The position numbers were made by a program, and so were the translations under genes. From contig NZ_JAVRHQ010000003.1 of assembly GCF_031846485.1 (NCBI RefSeq), positions 156,541 through 220,540 on the forward strand: a stretch of 64,000 bases of DNA, in the 5' to 3' direction. Source of the stretch: Autumnicola tepida. GTDB taxonomy: Bacteria; Bacteroidota; Bacteroidia; Flavobacteriales; Flavobacteriaceae. The notes below the pieces were generated by a model that did no database searches, had not been told where the DNA came from, and saw nothing but the letters and a program-made list of their open reading frames with translations. Position 1 is the first letter of the stretch. Each line of letters opens with the position of its first letter. This document shows positions 16,378 through 25,371 of the stretch, piece by piece.

Positions 16378-17031
16378 TTACAGTTGCATTTCAGGAATTT
16401 CCCCTTCTGTGATTAGCTTGCCTTCTGTGGCTTTTTTTATTTCTTCCACTGAAACCCCCGGTGCTCTTTCCAGAAGTTTAAATCCTTCTTTAGTGACTTC
16501 TAGAACGGCAAGGTTGGTAACAATTTTGGTAACGCAGCCCACCCCGGTAAGCGGCAGCGTGCAGCGTCTTAGCAACTTTGATTCTCCCGCCCTGTTGGTA
16601 TGCATCATGGCCACAATAATATTTTCTGCGGAAGCCACCAAATCCATGGCGCCGCCCATACCTTTTACCATTTTCCCGGGAATTTTCCAGTTAGCGATGT
16701 CTCCATTTTCAGCTACTTCCATAGCACCAAGAATAGTCAAATCTACATGCTGGCCGCGAATCATCCCAAAGCTCATGGCCGAATCGAAAAAGCTTGCTCC
16801 GGGCAAGGCCGTAATGGTTTGTTTTCCTGCATTAATAAGATCGGCATCCTCGGTTCCTTTAACAGGAAAAGGGCCCATTCCTAAGATTCCATTTTCGCTT
16901 TGGAATTCCACCTCAATATCATCCCGTACAAAATTAGCTACCAGTGTAGGAATGCCAATTCCGAGGTTTACATAATATCCGTCCTTAACTTCTTTTGCTA
17001 TACGTTGCGCTATGCCTTCTTTGTTTAACAT
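16378..17031 (-). CDS. scoB: 3-oxoacid (acetoacetate-type) CoA-transferase, beta subunit
   Basis: 217 residues with the catalytic glutamate Glu46 in QSENGILGMGP, the start LGIGIPTLVA (23-32), KMVKGMGGAMDLV and LTGVGCV. It forms the enzyme with the alpha subunit at 17457-18152, moving CoA between succinyl-CoA and 3-oxoacids such as acetoacetate, so it serves ketone-body or branched-chain catabolism. Normally the two subunit genes are adjacent; here a four-helix gene lies between them, leaving a 30-bp gap to this start. Confidence 0.96.
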   Translation of the reverse strand: MLNKEGIAQRIAKEVKDGYYVNLGIGIPTLVANFVRDDIEVEFQSENGILGMGPFPVKGTEDADLINAGKQTITALPGASFFDSAMSFGMIRGQHVDLTILGAMEVAENGDIANWKIPGKMVKGMGGAMDLVASAENIIVAMMHTNRAGESKLLRRCTLPLTGVGCVTKIVTNLAVLEVTKEGFKLLERAPGVSVEEIKKATEGKLITEGEIPEMQL

Positions 17032-17061
17032 CTTTTTCTAATTAGGAGATTTGAAAATGTG

Positions 17062-17424
17062 TCAATTTGCTGATTTCTTTTTACTACTTGAAATTATTTT
17101 CGATAGAATGAGAGTAATAGATTTTAACTGATCAAACAGTAACTGGCTTGGTCTAGAATAATATTCAGATTTTTCGCAGAGCAGCAGCCAGTACAAAACT
17201 TCATCAGCTTCTTTTGCGGCTATTTTGCACTTATGAATAAAATCTGCCCTACTTTCAGCATTTTGCGCTTCATGTACATTAGCACCAATAGAAGTTCCAC
17301 TTCTAAAGATTTGAGAAGCCATTTCATATTTTTTATGTTCTCTCAACTTTTCGGAAAATGCAATTATTCCCAAAGAGAACTCGAAACTTAACTTCAAAAT
17401 AAGATTTTCCTTAGCAGGATTCAT
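17062..17424 (-). CDS. Four-helix-bundle (S23/IVS-type) protein
   Basis: 120 residues from ATG at 17424; a GTG two codons upstream (17430) is less likely. The family core is clear: FEFSLGIIAFSEKLREHKKYEMASQIFRSG, then TSIGANVHEAQNAESRADFIHKCKIAAKEADE. It belongs to a different branch from the copy at 9242. The role of these proteins outside rRNA intervening sequences is unknown. It is inserted between scoA and scoB on the same strand and is full length. Neighbouring spacers hold AT-rich sequence with ATGTGTCAATTTG-type units that could mark insertion borders. Confidence 0.88.
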   Translation of the reverse strand: MNPAKENLILKLSFEFSLGIIAFSEKLREHKKYEMASQIFRSGTSIGANVHEAQNAESRADFIHKCKIAAKEADEVLYWLLLCEKSEYYSRPSQLLFDQLKSITLILSKIISSSKKKSAN

Positions 17425-17456
17425 CTTCACATTAACACATTAATTAATCTTCAAAT

Positions 17457-18152
17457 TTATAAACGTACCGTTCTCTTCTCTATCCTCTTCTCATATTTCT
17501 CTCCCTGAAAAATACGCTGCACGAAAATCCCCGGAATATGGATCTGGTTAGGGTCAAGTTCTCCTGGTTCTACCAGTTCTTCCACTTCAGCAACGGTGAT
17601 TGTTGCCGCCCCACACATAAGCGGATTGAAATTTCTTGCAGTTCCTTTAAAGATTAAATTTCCGGCTTTATCGCCCTTCCAGGCTTTCACAAATGAAAAA
17701 TCTGCTTTAAAGGCTTCTTCCAGAACGTAATGTTTACCATCAAATTCACGGGTTTCCTTTCCTTCAGCTACCTCGGTTCCGTAGCCTGCGGGAGTGTAAA
17801 TTGCGGGATAGCCCTGTTGTGCGGCCTGGCACCTGCCGGCCAGTGTTCCCTGCGGAATAAGCTCTACTTCAAGCTCTCCGCTAAGCATTTGCCTTTCAAA
17901 TTCAGCATTCTCCCCAACATAGGAAGACACCATTTTGTCAATTTGCTTTTTATGAAGGAGAAGTCCGAGGCCAAAATCGTCCACCCCGGCATTGTTGGAA
18001 ATACAGGTAAGGTTTTTAACATTCAGGCGCACCAGTTCAGAAATGGCATTTTCAGGAATTCCGCTAAGGCCAAAGCCGCCAAGCATAAATGTCATTCCAT
18101 CTTCAACTCCCTTCAGCGCTTCCTGTACATTATCTACAGTTTTTCGAATCAT
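17457..18152 (-). CDS. scoA: 3-oxoacid (acetoacetate-type) CoA-transferase, alpha subunit
   Basis: 231 residues containing the glycine-rich GGFGLSGIPENAI (25-37), SNNAGVDDFGLG and ELIPQGTLAGRCQAAQQGYPA, all marks of the alpha subunit. It works with ScoB and carries the CoA-binding part of the enzyme. It is the promoter-proximal gene of the operon. The 33-bp gap to the four-helix gene and 107-bp gap to pbp1A upstream suggest the operon starts in 18153-18259. Confidence 0.96.
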   Translation of the reverse strand: MIRKTVDNVQEALKGVEDGMTFMLGGFGLSGIPENAISELVRLNVKNLTCISNNAGVDDFGLGLLLHKKQIDKMVSSYVGENAEFERQMLSGELEVELIPQGTLAGRCQAAQQGYPAIYTPAGYGTEVAEGKETREFDGKHYVLEEAFKADFSFVKAWKGDKAGNLIFKGTARNFNPLMCGAATITVAEVEELVEPGELDPNQIHIPGIFVQRIFQGEKYEKRIEKRTVRL

Positions 18153-18259
18153 TTCAGAAAATTTATTCTGAAAAATACAAAAATAAAAGAGCTGTTACAA
18201 CGTCTAAAGCGGTGTGAATTAAATTTTATACAAAAAGGTAGCCCGGAAAATGAATTATT

Positions 18260-20590
18260 CTAAAAATCCAGCTCGTCTGGCACCGTAGTATCCGTGTTTT
18301 CTGTTTTACCGTATTCGGCGCAATTTACTTCAATAGAAAGATTTTCAGGTCGCTCAAATTCTTCTTTGGAAACCTTTAGCTCATCATTGGCATAGACCTT
18401 TTTCATATACATTCCCCAAATTGGAAGAGCCATGGTGGCTCCCTGGCCATAAGTAATACCAGGAAAATGAACAGATCGATCCTCGGCCCCAACCCAAACC
18501 CCGGTGGCAAGGTCGGGCACCATTCCCATAAACCAGCCGTCACTCTGGTTTTGCGTGGTACCGGTTTTCCCGGCAATAGGATTTTTAAAATCGTAAGGAT
18601 AGCCGGTTACCGCACGTTTATAATGATCGAGATTAGCAGCGTAAGTTCCCCTAAGCCTAACCCCTGAACCAGATTGGGTAACACCCTCCATTAATTTAAT
18701 GGTTACGTAAGCGGCTTCCTTGCTCAAAACATCCCGGGTTTGCGGCACATTTTGATAAAGCACCGTGCCGTTTTTATCTTCAATCCTGGTAACGATCACC
18801 GGCTTTACATAAACCCCTTCATTGGCGAAAGTGCTGTAGGCCGAAACCATTTCAAAAAGGCTTAAATCTGCTGTTCCCAATGCAATAGAAGGCACGGCAG
18901 GAATATTTCTCGTATCTATGCCCAATTTATCGATAAGATCAATTACCGGGCGCGGACCGGTTCTATCGATAAGCCTTGCGGTAACCGTATTTACTGAATT
19001 AGCAAGCGCATCTTTAAGCGTCATCATACCCACGTAACTATCTGGATCATCACCGGCATTTCTAGGAGACCAGTCTTCCAGAAGCCCATATTTTCCAGCT
19101 TCAATGGTAAAGCGGTTTTTTGGAAGCGTATCGCAGGGAGACATTTTTAGCTGATCTATGGCCGTTGCGTAGACAAACGGTTTAAAAGTAGAACCTACCT
19201 GGCGTTTCCCCTGTTTTACGTGATCGTACTTAAAATGTTTAAAATCTGTACCGCCCACCCAGGCTTTTACTTCCCCGGTTTGAGGACGCATAGACATCAT
19301 TCCCGCCTGCAGGTAGGATTTATAATACAGGATAGAATCCCGTGGCGTCATTACCGTATCTTTGGTATGTTTTGGGCTGGTCCAGCTAAACACCCGCATT
19401 TCCCGTTCCTTATCGAAAGAAGCGCGGATTTTCTCTTCAGACATGTCTTTGGCCTTCATTTGCCTCCAGCGATCGGAGCGTCTCATGGCGCTTTCCACAA
19501 TCTGGTCTACTTCACTCTTTTCCACATCCCGGAATGGTGCAGTAGGATTGTTCCTGTTCTGCCGTGCAAATTCCTTCTGAAGGTGTGCAATATGTTGCTC
19601 CACCGCTTCTTCAGCATACTCCTGCATTTTGGAATCGATACTGGTATAAACTTTTAAACCGTCGCGGTAAATATTGTATTCTGAACCATCCGGCTTTGGG
19701 TTTTTATCTATCCATTCCCCTAAAAATTTCTGCACATAAGCCCGGAAATAAGTAGCCATGCCTTCATCGTGGCCTTCAGGAGAAAAATCGAGTTTTAAGG
19801 GAAGGGACTGCAGGGAATCTTTTTCAGAAGGCGTTAAATAACCATTTTTTTCCATCTGCTTCAACACCTGATTTCTTCGGGTTAAAGCATTGTCTTTAAA
19901 TTCTTCTTTGGCAGGATTGTACAATATCGGGTTCTTAAGCATGGCAACAAGAACAGCAGCTTCTTCGGTTTTAAGCTCTTTCGGCTCTTTTCCGAAGTAA
20001 ATGCGCGAAGCAGAACGAATACCAACCGCCTGATACAGGAAGTCATATTTATTAAGATACATGGTGATAATCTCCTGTTTGGTGTACTGCCTTTCCAGTC
20101 TCACCGCAATCACCCATTCTTTCATTTTCTGAAAAACCCTTTCAATTTTACTATCAGGCACATCAGAAAAAAGAAGTTTTGATAATTGCTGTGTAATGGT
20201 ACTCGCGCCACCTTTAGATCCCAGGTAAGCGACAGCCCTTAAAGTGCCGCGGGCATCAATCCCGGAATGGTGGTAATAGCGTTCATCTTCTGTCGCCACC
20301 AGCGCCTGCACCAGGTTCTCCGGCAAATCATCATATTTTACGGGAGTACGGTTTTCGTTATAGTATTTTCCCAGGGTTTTCCCATCGGAAGAAAAAACTT
20401 CTGTGGCCAGGTTGGTCTCCGGATTTTCCAGTTCTTCAAAGGTGGGCATTTTTCCAAAGGCTCCCCAACCTGCCATTAAGAAAAGGATTACTACCACTAA
20501 TAAGCCTATTCCAAAAACGGTCCAGAAACCAATAATATATTTACGCTTACTTTGCCTGGGTTTAGTTTGCTTTTTACGAGATTCAGCCAT
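18260..20590 (-). CDS. Class A penicillin-binding protein 1A
   Basis: Polymerises and cross-links peptidoglycan. The 776 residues have a basic cytoplasmic tail, a membrane helix (about 19-40) and a glycosyltransferase domain with the catalytic Glu101 in ATEDERYYHHSG and the GGASTITQQLSKLL motif (127-140). The transpeptidase domain has Ser467-Thr-Phe-Lys470, SVN at 532-534 and Lys675-Thr-Gly. All motifs are intact and the length is typical. It is 5 bp after gldH, in a ricT-gldH-pbp1A unit. Confidence 0.97.
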   Translation of the reverse strand: MAESRKKQTKPRQSKRKYIIGFWTVFGIGLLVVVILFLMAGWGAFGKMPTFEELENPETNLATEVFSSDGKTLGKYYNENRTPVKYDDLPENLVQALVATEDERYYHHSGIDARGTLRAVAYLGSKGGASTITQQLSKLLFSDVPDSKIERVFQKMKEWVIAVRLERQYTKQEIITMYLNKYDFLYQAVGIRSASRIYFGKEPKELKTEEAAVLVAMLKNPILYNPAKEEFKDNALTRRNQVLKQMEKNGYLTPSEKDSLQSLPLKLDFSPEGHDEGMATYFRAYVQKFLGEWIDKNPKPDGSEYNIYRDGLKVYTSIDSKMQEYAEEAVEQHIAHLQKEFARQNRNNPTAPFRDVEKSEVDQIVESAMRRSDRWRQMKAKDMSEEKIRASFDKEREMRVFSWTSPKHTKDTVMTPRDSILYYKSYLQAGMMSMRPQTGEVKAWVGGTDFKHFKYDHVKQGKRQVGSTFKPFVYATAIDQLKMSPCDTLPKNRFTIEAGKYGLLEDWSPRNAGDDPDSYVGMMTLKDALANSVNTVTARLIDRTGPRPVIDLIDKLGIDTRNIPAVPSIALGTADLSLFEMVSAYSTFANEGVYVKPVIVTRIEDKNGTVLYQNVPQTRDVLSKEAAYVTIKLMEGVTQSGSGVRLRGTYAANLDHYKRAVTGYPYDFKNPIAGKTGTTQNQSDGWFMGMVPDLATGVWVGAEDRSVHFPGITYGQGATMALPIWGMYMKKVYANDELKVSKEEFERPENLSIEVNCAEYGKTENTDTTVPDELDF

Positions 20591-20595
20591 TTGCT

Positions 20596-21087
20596 CTAAT
20601 TGTTCTGTGTAGTTTTTTCTATTCTGAAACCAACATCGGTGATTCCTTCTAAATTTTCTATGCCATCAACTTCGCCATTTTTTCTCATGGCCTGTTTTAT
20701 ACGGACTTCATATTCGCCGGGTTCAGGAAAGCTTACATTTTCCTTATACCAGAGTTTGCTTTCCTTTACGTCACCAAAACCCGTACCAAGCCAGGTACCA
20801 TCAGGCGCAGCCATCTCATATTCCAGCGTATCGCTAATCACCTTCCCATGCGGAAACTGAATTTGCGTAATCAGGAAAAGATTGCTGTACTTATAATCAC
20901 TGTTATTCCTGATATTTATAAATAAGTTATAAGCTTCAAGGCTATCCAGCTCCTGAAATTTAAACGTAACGATAGAATCTTTATTCCATGTGGAAACTGA
21001 TTTATATTCGTCAAATACACGATCTGAATCACAGGATTGTATTCCTAAACCAGTAATCAACACTAGTAAAAAAAAGGCCTTATGCAT
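20596..21087 (-). CDS. gldH: Gliding motility lipoprotein GldH
   Basis: 163 residues from ATG at 21087, which gives a lipoprotein signal peptide (MHKAFFLLVLITGL) with a lipobox ending at Cys19 (GIQSC). A longer frame to 21186 only extends into ricT. The mature part is a beta-rich domain seen in GldH, with KESKLWYKENVSFPEPGEYEV typical of the family. GldH is needed for gliding and the type IX secretion machinery in Flavobacterium johnsoniae; its molecular job is not settled. It overlaps the ricT stop by 8 bp. Confidence 0.92.
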   Translation of the reverse strand: MHKAFFLLVLITGLGIQSCDSDRVFDEYKSVSTWNKDSIVTFKFQELDSLEAYNLFINIRNNSDYKYSNLFLITQIQFPHGKVISDTLEYEMAAPDGTWLGTGFGDVKESKLWYKENVSFPEPGEYEVRIKQAMRKNGEVDGIENLEGITDVGFRIEKTTQNN

Positions 21088-22249
21088 TTTTTGAAGGTTT
21101 TCCTCTCCTCTTTTTTCTCTTCTTATTTCTTTTTTTTCCCTGGGAACCTTTTGGTTTATCAAACCTGGTAAGACTATCCTGCCCAACTACGTTGTTAAAA
21201 TCAGGTTTTTTGGTTTCTTCCATCTGCAGCACCGCCTCAAATTCTTCAAGGCTGCCTACAGGTTCTTTTTTCTTATTGGATGCGATGATCTTGTTGGCCT
21301 GCTCTGCAGTGAGTTTATGCCAGTTCATCCATTCTCCTTCATAAGCGTACCAAAGCACTCCCTGGAAAATGTCGATTTTCTGGCATACCGCAGTTCCTTT
21401 TTTGGTGTACAGTTTAGTATCTGTCCGTGGGAAAGATTTTAAGGCTTCAAGATAGGTGTCCAGTTCATAATTAAGGCAACATTTAAGTTTTCCGCATTGT
21501 CCCGCAAGCTTCTGCGGATTTAGGGAAAGCTGCTGGTACCTGGCCGCTGAAGTGCTTACCGATCTAAAATCTGTAAGCCAGGTAGAACAGCAAAGTTCCC
21601 TTCCGCAGGAACCAATACCGCCCAGCCTGGAGGCTTCCTGGCGCAATCCTATCTGCCGCATTTCAATTCGTGTATTGAATTCGCGTGCAAATTCTTTGAT
21701 GAGTTCCCTGAAGTCTACGCGATCATCGGCAGTATAATAAAAAGTTGCTTTTGAAGCGTCTCCCTGAAATTCGATATCGCTAATTTTCATGCTAAGGTTT
21801 AGCCTGATGGCGATTTCCCGGGCACGCACCTTCATCTTTTCTTCTCTGTCCCTTGCCTCCTGCCACACATCTATATCTCTCTGGGAAGCTTTGCGGTAAA
21901 CTTTTAAAACTTCTTCGCTATTTGGAGAAACCTTCTTTTTTCTCATCTGCACCCTCACCAGTTCCCCGGCAAGGCTCACTATGCCCACATCGTGCCCGGG
22001 GCTGGCCTCTGTGGCCACCACGTCTCCTATGCTGAGGCTAAGGTTTTCTGGATTTCGGAAAAAATGCTTCCTCCCGTTCTTAAAACGCACCTCTACAAAA
22101 TTAAAAGGTTCTGTGCCGTTGGGAAGAGACATATTGGAGAGCCAGTCGAAAACAGTGAGTTTATTACAACCGTCTGTTCCACAGGTTCCGTTATTTTTAC
22201 ATCCTTTTGGCTGACCGTCTTTGCCGGTCGAGCAACTAGTGCAAGCCAT
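21080..22249 (-). CDS. ricT: PSP1-domain protein, RicT/YaaT-like
   Basis: 389 residues with a PSP1 domain (about 70-290). Two CX4CC groups, Cys215/220/221 and Cys252/257/258, match the cysteines that hold iron-sulfur clusters in Bacillus RicT. A third cysteine group lies at the N-terminus (Cys3, 6, 17, 23, 28), and a basic tail (KKRNKKRKKRRGK) at the C-terminus. In Bacillus, RicT acts with RicA and RicF in RNA processing; those partners are not in this window. It is the first gene of the gldH-pbp1A operon, and a REP-like hairpin lies 17 bp upstream. Confidence 0.9.
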   Translation of the reverse strand: MACTSCSTGKDGQPKGCKNNGTCGTDGCNKLTVFDWLSNMSLPNGTEPFNFVEVRFKNGRKHFFRNPENLSLSIGDVVATEASPGHDVGIVSLAGELVRVQMRKKKVSPNSEEVLKVYRKASQRDIDVWQEARDREEKMKVRAREIAIRLNLSMKISDIEFQGDASKATFYYTADDRVDFRELIKEFAREFNTRIEMRQIGLRQEASRLGGIGSCGRELCCSTWLTDFRSVSTSAARYQQLSLNPQKLAGQCGKLKCCLNYELDTYLEALKSFPRTDTKLYTKKGTAVCQKIDIFQGVLWYAYEGEWMNWHKLTAEQANKIIASNKKKEPVGSLEEFEAVLQMEETKKPDFNNVVGQDSLTRFDKPKGSQGKKRNKKRKKRRGKPSKNA

Positions 22250-22265
22250 AAACTATATATATGTT

Positions 22266-22300
22266 GAAACTCCTGCAAGGGCAGCTGCCTTGCGGAGTTT
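22266..22300. repeat. Solo REP-like hairpin upstream of ricT
   Basis: AAACTCC (22267-22273) pairs with GGAGTTT (22294-22300) and GCAAGG (22275-22280) with CCTTGC (22288-22293), with a one-base bulge and a 7-base loop. The 15 bases GAAACTCCTGCAAGG (22266-22280) are identical to 6804-6818 in the RAYT right flank. It may also end trhO transcription, although the T-run on the minus strand is weak (TTT). Confidence 0.7.
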
Positions 22301-22370
22301 TTGGGTTCATAAAAAAATCTACCGTAAAGATACCAATATTAATTGGCACTACGTTTTATAGAACGGGAAG

Positions 22371-23402
22371 TTAGACTTTATATTTTAAAACTTCGGAACG
22401 TCCTTTTTTGAAAATCTTATTGCTGTTGCCTTTGCCTTTTCTAAGCGCCTTCTGCTCTTCAAATGGTAAGGAATTGATTTTCATACACTCTTCAGAACAG
22501 CAATTATTCATCTCCATTGCGCATTCTTCACATTGGATAAACAGCAAATGGCAGGCTTCGTTTGCACAATTTACATGGGTATCGCAGGCTTTTCCGCATT
22601 GGTGGCAATGGGCGATAACATCTTCTGAAATCCGCTCGGAGCGGCGATGGTCAAAAACAAAGTTCTTGCCTAAAAACTTATTTTCAAGATTCTGCTTTTC
22701 CACCTGCCGGGCATATTCTATTATCCCGCCTTCCAGCTGAAAAACCTTCTTAAAACCTTTATGTTTATAATATGCGCTGGCCTTTTCGCAGCGAATGCCA
22801 CCGGTACAGTACATTACCAGGTTCTTGTCTTCTTTATAATCTTTTAAATCTTCTTCAATTATTGGAAGGGAGTCCCTGAAGGTATCCACATCTGGCGTAA
22901 TGGCGCCTTTAAAATGGCCAATTTCGCTCTCATAGTGGTTGCGCATATCCACGAGCACGGTATCTGGATCGTCCAGCAGGGCATTGAATTTTTCAGCGTC
23001 TACGTGAATGCCACGGTTGGTGACATCAAAACTGGCATCGTTCAAACCGTCGGCCACAATTTTCTTGCGCACCTTTACCTTCAGCTTTAAAAATGCTTTG
23101 GCATCATGCTCTATAGCGATGTTCAGCCTTACATTTTCAAGAAAATAAATTTCATCAATAAATTTTTTAAAGACATCAAAGTTCTTGGCGGGGACAGATA
23201 ACTGGGCGTTAATTCCCTCATGTGCCACATAAATCCTCCCGAGCACATCCATCTGGTCCCAGGCTAAAAACAAATGGTTTCTGAATAATTGGGGATTGCC
23301 AATTTTCGCGTAGGCGTAGAAAGAGAGCGTTAACCGGTCTTCCCCGGCTTCTTCTATTAAAGCTTCCCTTTCTTTAGCGCTTAATTTATTGTACAGTTGC
23401 AT
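22371..23402 (-). CDS. trhO: tRNA uridine(34) hydroxylase, rhodanese-type (TrhO/YceA)
   Basis: 343 residues: an N-terminal ferredoxin-like domain, a rhodanese domain (about 135-235) with the active Cys199 in MYCTGGIRCEKASA, and a C-terminal cysteine-rich region (about 268-315) with many CxxC-like pairs. TrhO proteins hydroxylate uridine-34 of some tRNAs using O2, for 5-methoxyuridine-type modification. Architecture and length match. It is divergent from recA across 317 bp and appears to be monocistronic, or read into ricT through the hairpin. Confidence 0.93.
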   Translation of the reverse strand: MQLYNKLSAKEREALIEEAGEDRLTLSFYAYAKIGNPQLFRNHLFLAWDQMDVLGRIYVAHEGINAQLSVPAKNFDVFKKFIDEIYFLENVRLNIAIEHDAKAFLKLKVKVRKKIVADGLNDASFDVTNRGIHVDAEKFNALLDDPDTVLVDMRNHYESEIGHFKGAITPDVDTFRDSLPIIEEDLKDYKEDKNLVMYCTGGIRCEKASAYYKHKGFKKVFQLEGGIIEYARQVEKQNLENKFLGKNFVFDHRRSERISEDVIAHCHQCGKACDTHVNCANEACHLLFIQCEECAMEMNNCCSEECMKINSLPFEEQKALRKGKGNSNKIFKKGRSEVLKYKV

Positions 23403-23719
23403 GCTATACCAATTTAAGAGTTAAAGAAATTTGCGCAAAGATAGGAAAAAGATCTACAGCCTGCCAACAGGGAACAACAGCCTGAAAGAGCCAGGGCCTC
23501 AAGAAAAAAGAACCTCACGTGTTTTGCCAAAGCAAAGGAACAGGCGCTTAAGGTTGGATGCCGTAAATAATGCCCATATTAAAACTATTTAAATACCAAA
23601 AAACTGATATATTAAAACCTTGCAGCACAAATAATAAACCATGTACTCTTTCGCATCATAAAATTGTGATGCAGCAAAACTTATAGTATTTTAGCAGCAC
23701 TTAAAAAAGAAAGAAAACC
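23403..23719. other. Divergent trhO-recA intergenic region
   Basis: 317 bp with no credible gene. It should hold the promoters of trhO (left) and recA (right). Apart from the recA box listed separately I see no clear LexA-like palindrome, riboswitch or RNA gene. Confidence 0.6.
23664..23694 (+). promoter_or_regulatory. Candidate recA promoter
   Basis: TTG at 23664-23666 lies 20 bp before TATTTTAG (23687-23694), a near match to the Bacteroidota -33/-7 pair (TAnnTTTG, last A/G changed). The recA ATG is 26 bp further on. Confidence 0.45.
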
Positions 23720-24733
23720 ATGAGCAACGATAAAGAAAAAGAGGCCAAGTTAAAAGCCCTGAAACTTACCCTGGATAAAATGGATAAGACCTATGGTAAG
23801 GGCACTGTTATGAAGATGAGCGACCAGGCCATTGTAGATGTGGAGGCTATTTCTACCGGATCCCTTGGCCTGGACCTGGCTTTAGGGGTTGGAGGTTACC
23901 CCAGAGGAAGGGTAATAGAAATTTACGGCCCGGAATCTTCAGGTAAAACAACCCTTACCCTTCATGCGATTGCTGAAGCGCAGAAGTCTGGCGGAATTGC
24001 CGCTTTTATTGATGCGGAACATGCTTTTGACCGCTTCTATGCCGAAAAATTAAATGTAGATATAGAAAACCTTATTATTTCCCAGCCCGATAACGGGGAG
24101 CAGGCATTGGAAATAGCTGATAACCTCATCCGCTCCGGCGCGATTGATATTATAGTGATAGATTCTGTTGCGGCGCTTACCCCAAAGAGCGAGATTGAAG
24201 GGGAAATGGGGGATTCCAAAATGGGGCTTCATGCGCGTTTAATGTCCCAGGCCCTGAGAAAACTTACTTCTTCCATTAGCAAAACCAATTGTACGGTAAT
24301 TTTTATTAACCAGTTAAGGGAGAAAATTGGGGTAATGTTTGGAAATCCCGAAACCACTACCGGTGGTAATGCCCTAAAATTTTATGCTTCGGTAAGGCTG
24401 GATATTAGAAGGTCTACCCAGATTAAAGATAGCAATAGTAATGTGATGGGTAACAAAACCCGCGTAAAAGTGGTAAAGAATAAGGTAGCCCCGCCCTTTA
24501 AAACTGCCGAATTCGATATTATGTACGGCGAAGGCGTTTCCAAAATTGGGGAAATAATCGATATAGGCGTAGATTATGAGATCATCAAAAAAAGCGGTTC
24601 ATGGTTTAGTTATGAAGACACCAAATTAGGCCAGGGCCGGGATGCCGTAAAAACCATCCTGAAAGACAATCCCGACCTCATGGACGAGCTGGAAACCAAA
24701 ATTAAGGAGGCGATTAAAGTCGCCAACGAATAA
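23720..24733 (+). CDS. recA: Recombinase RecA
   Basis: Forms ATP-dependent filaments on single-stranded DNA for strand exchange and repair. The 337 residues carry Walker A GPESSGKT (70-77), the DAEHAFD region, VIDSVAAL (Walker B) and the L2-loop sequence FINQLREKIGVMFGNPETTTGG. Length and domain order are standard. It is followed by a clear terminator, so it is a single-gene unit. Confidence 0.99.
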   Translation: MSNDKEKEAKLKALKLTLDKMDKTYGKGTVMKMSDQAIVDVEAISTGSLGLDLALGVGGYPRGRVIEIYGPESSGKTTLTLHAIAEAQKSGGIAAFIDAEHAFDRFYAEKLNVDIENLIISQPDNGEQALEIADNLIRSGAIDIIVIDSVAALTPKSEIEGEMGDSKMGLHARLMSQALRKLTSSISKTNCTVIFINQLREKIGVMFGNPETTTGGNALKFYASVRLDIRRSTQIKDSNSNVMGNKTRVKVVKNKVAPPFKTAEFDIMYGEGVSKIGEIIDIGVDYEIIKKSGSWFSYEDTKLGQGRDAVKTILKDNPDLMDELETKIKEAIKVANE

Positions 24734-24742
24734 CTCCAAATT

Positions 24743-24770
24743 AAAATCCCTTTTTTAAGGGATTTTTTTT
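24743..24770 (+). terminator. Rho-independent terminator after recA
   Basis: AAAATCCCTT (24743-24752) pairs with AAGGGATTTT (24757-24766) around a TTTT loop, followed by more T. It starts 9 bp after the recA stop. Confidence 0.93.
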
Positions 24771-24837
24771 GCTCCCTACGCAACCTTTACGGCCTCTGTG
24801 CATCTTATGGGTGTAAACTTTAAATTAAAAAATAAAA

Positions 24838-25359
24838 ATGAAAAAACTTAGTTTATTATTAGTCTTAGCCTTAACGCTTGTAAGCTGTAATGATGATGAC
24901 GGTGAAAACATTGATTTTAGCTTTGCTGAAATTACAGGGGAAGACCTTCCCGAGTATTTCGAGCTTGGAGAAGAATATGAAATTAATGTCACTTATGAAC
25001 TTCCAGATGCCTGCCATACGTTTTATGGATTTAACGGGCAGAATTTCAGGGATGAGGATGACGAAACAGTTTATGTTTATGAGATTGTTGCCAACACTTC
25101 TTATGACCCAAATGAAACAGATTGTGATGGAGAAGGTGCAGATTTAACTGAAACAAAAACACTTGCTTCGGCATTTAAGTTAGGCCCTTCATTTCAGTAT
25201 GAAACTGTACGCTTTAAATTCTTAACCGGAGTTTCTGAGACAAACCCAAATGAAGGAGAATACATGACCGTTGATGTACCTGTTGGCGCTCCTGATGATG
25301 ATGGCGAAGACACCGGGGACGACACAGAAGACGACACCAGCGAAGAAAGCAGTAACTAA
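24838..25359 (+). CDS. Acidic lipoprotein of unknown function
   Basis: 173 residues with a lipoprotein signal peptide and lipobox (LTLVSC, Cys17), then DDD, which in Bacteroidota may influence surface sorting. The central region is beta-rich with two further cysteines (in PDACHTFYG and TDCDGEG). The last 25 residues are almost all Asp/Glu/Ser/Thr. No family recognised. It ends only 12 bp before the ECF sigma gene, so it probably heads that operon and may be a sensor, target or passenger. Confidence 0.8.
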   Translation: MKKLSLLLVLALTLVSCNDDDGENIDFSFAEITGEDLPEYFELGEEYEINVTYELPDACHTFYGFNGQNFRDEDDETVYVYEIVANTSYDPNETDCDGEGADLTETKTLASAFKLGPSFQYETVRFKFLTGVSETNPNEGEYMTVDVPVGAPDDDGEDTGDDTEDDTSEESSN

Positions 25360-25371
25360 TAACCAGATTTA

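Noticed and set aside
21088..21186. Extended start of gldH
   Set aside because: It would place 33 charged residues before an otherwise perfect lipoprotein signal peptide and overlap ricT by 107 bp.
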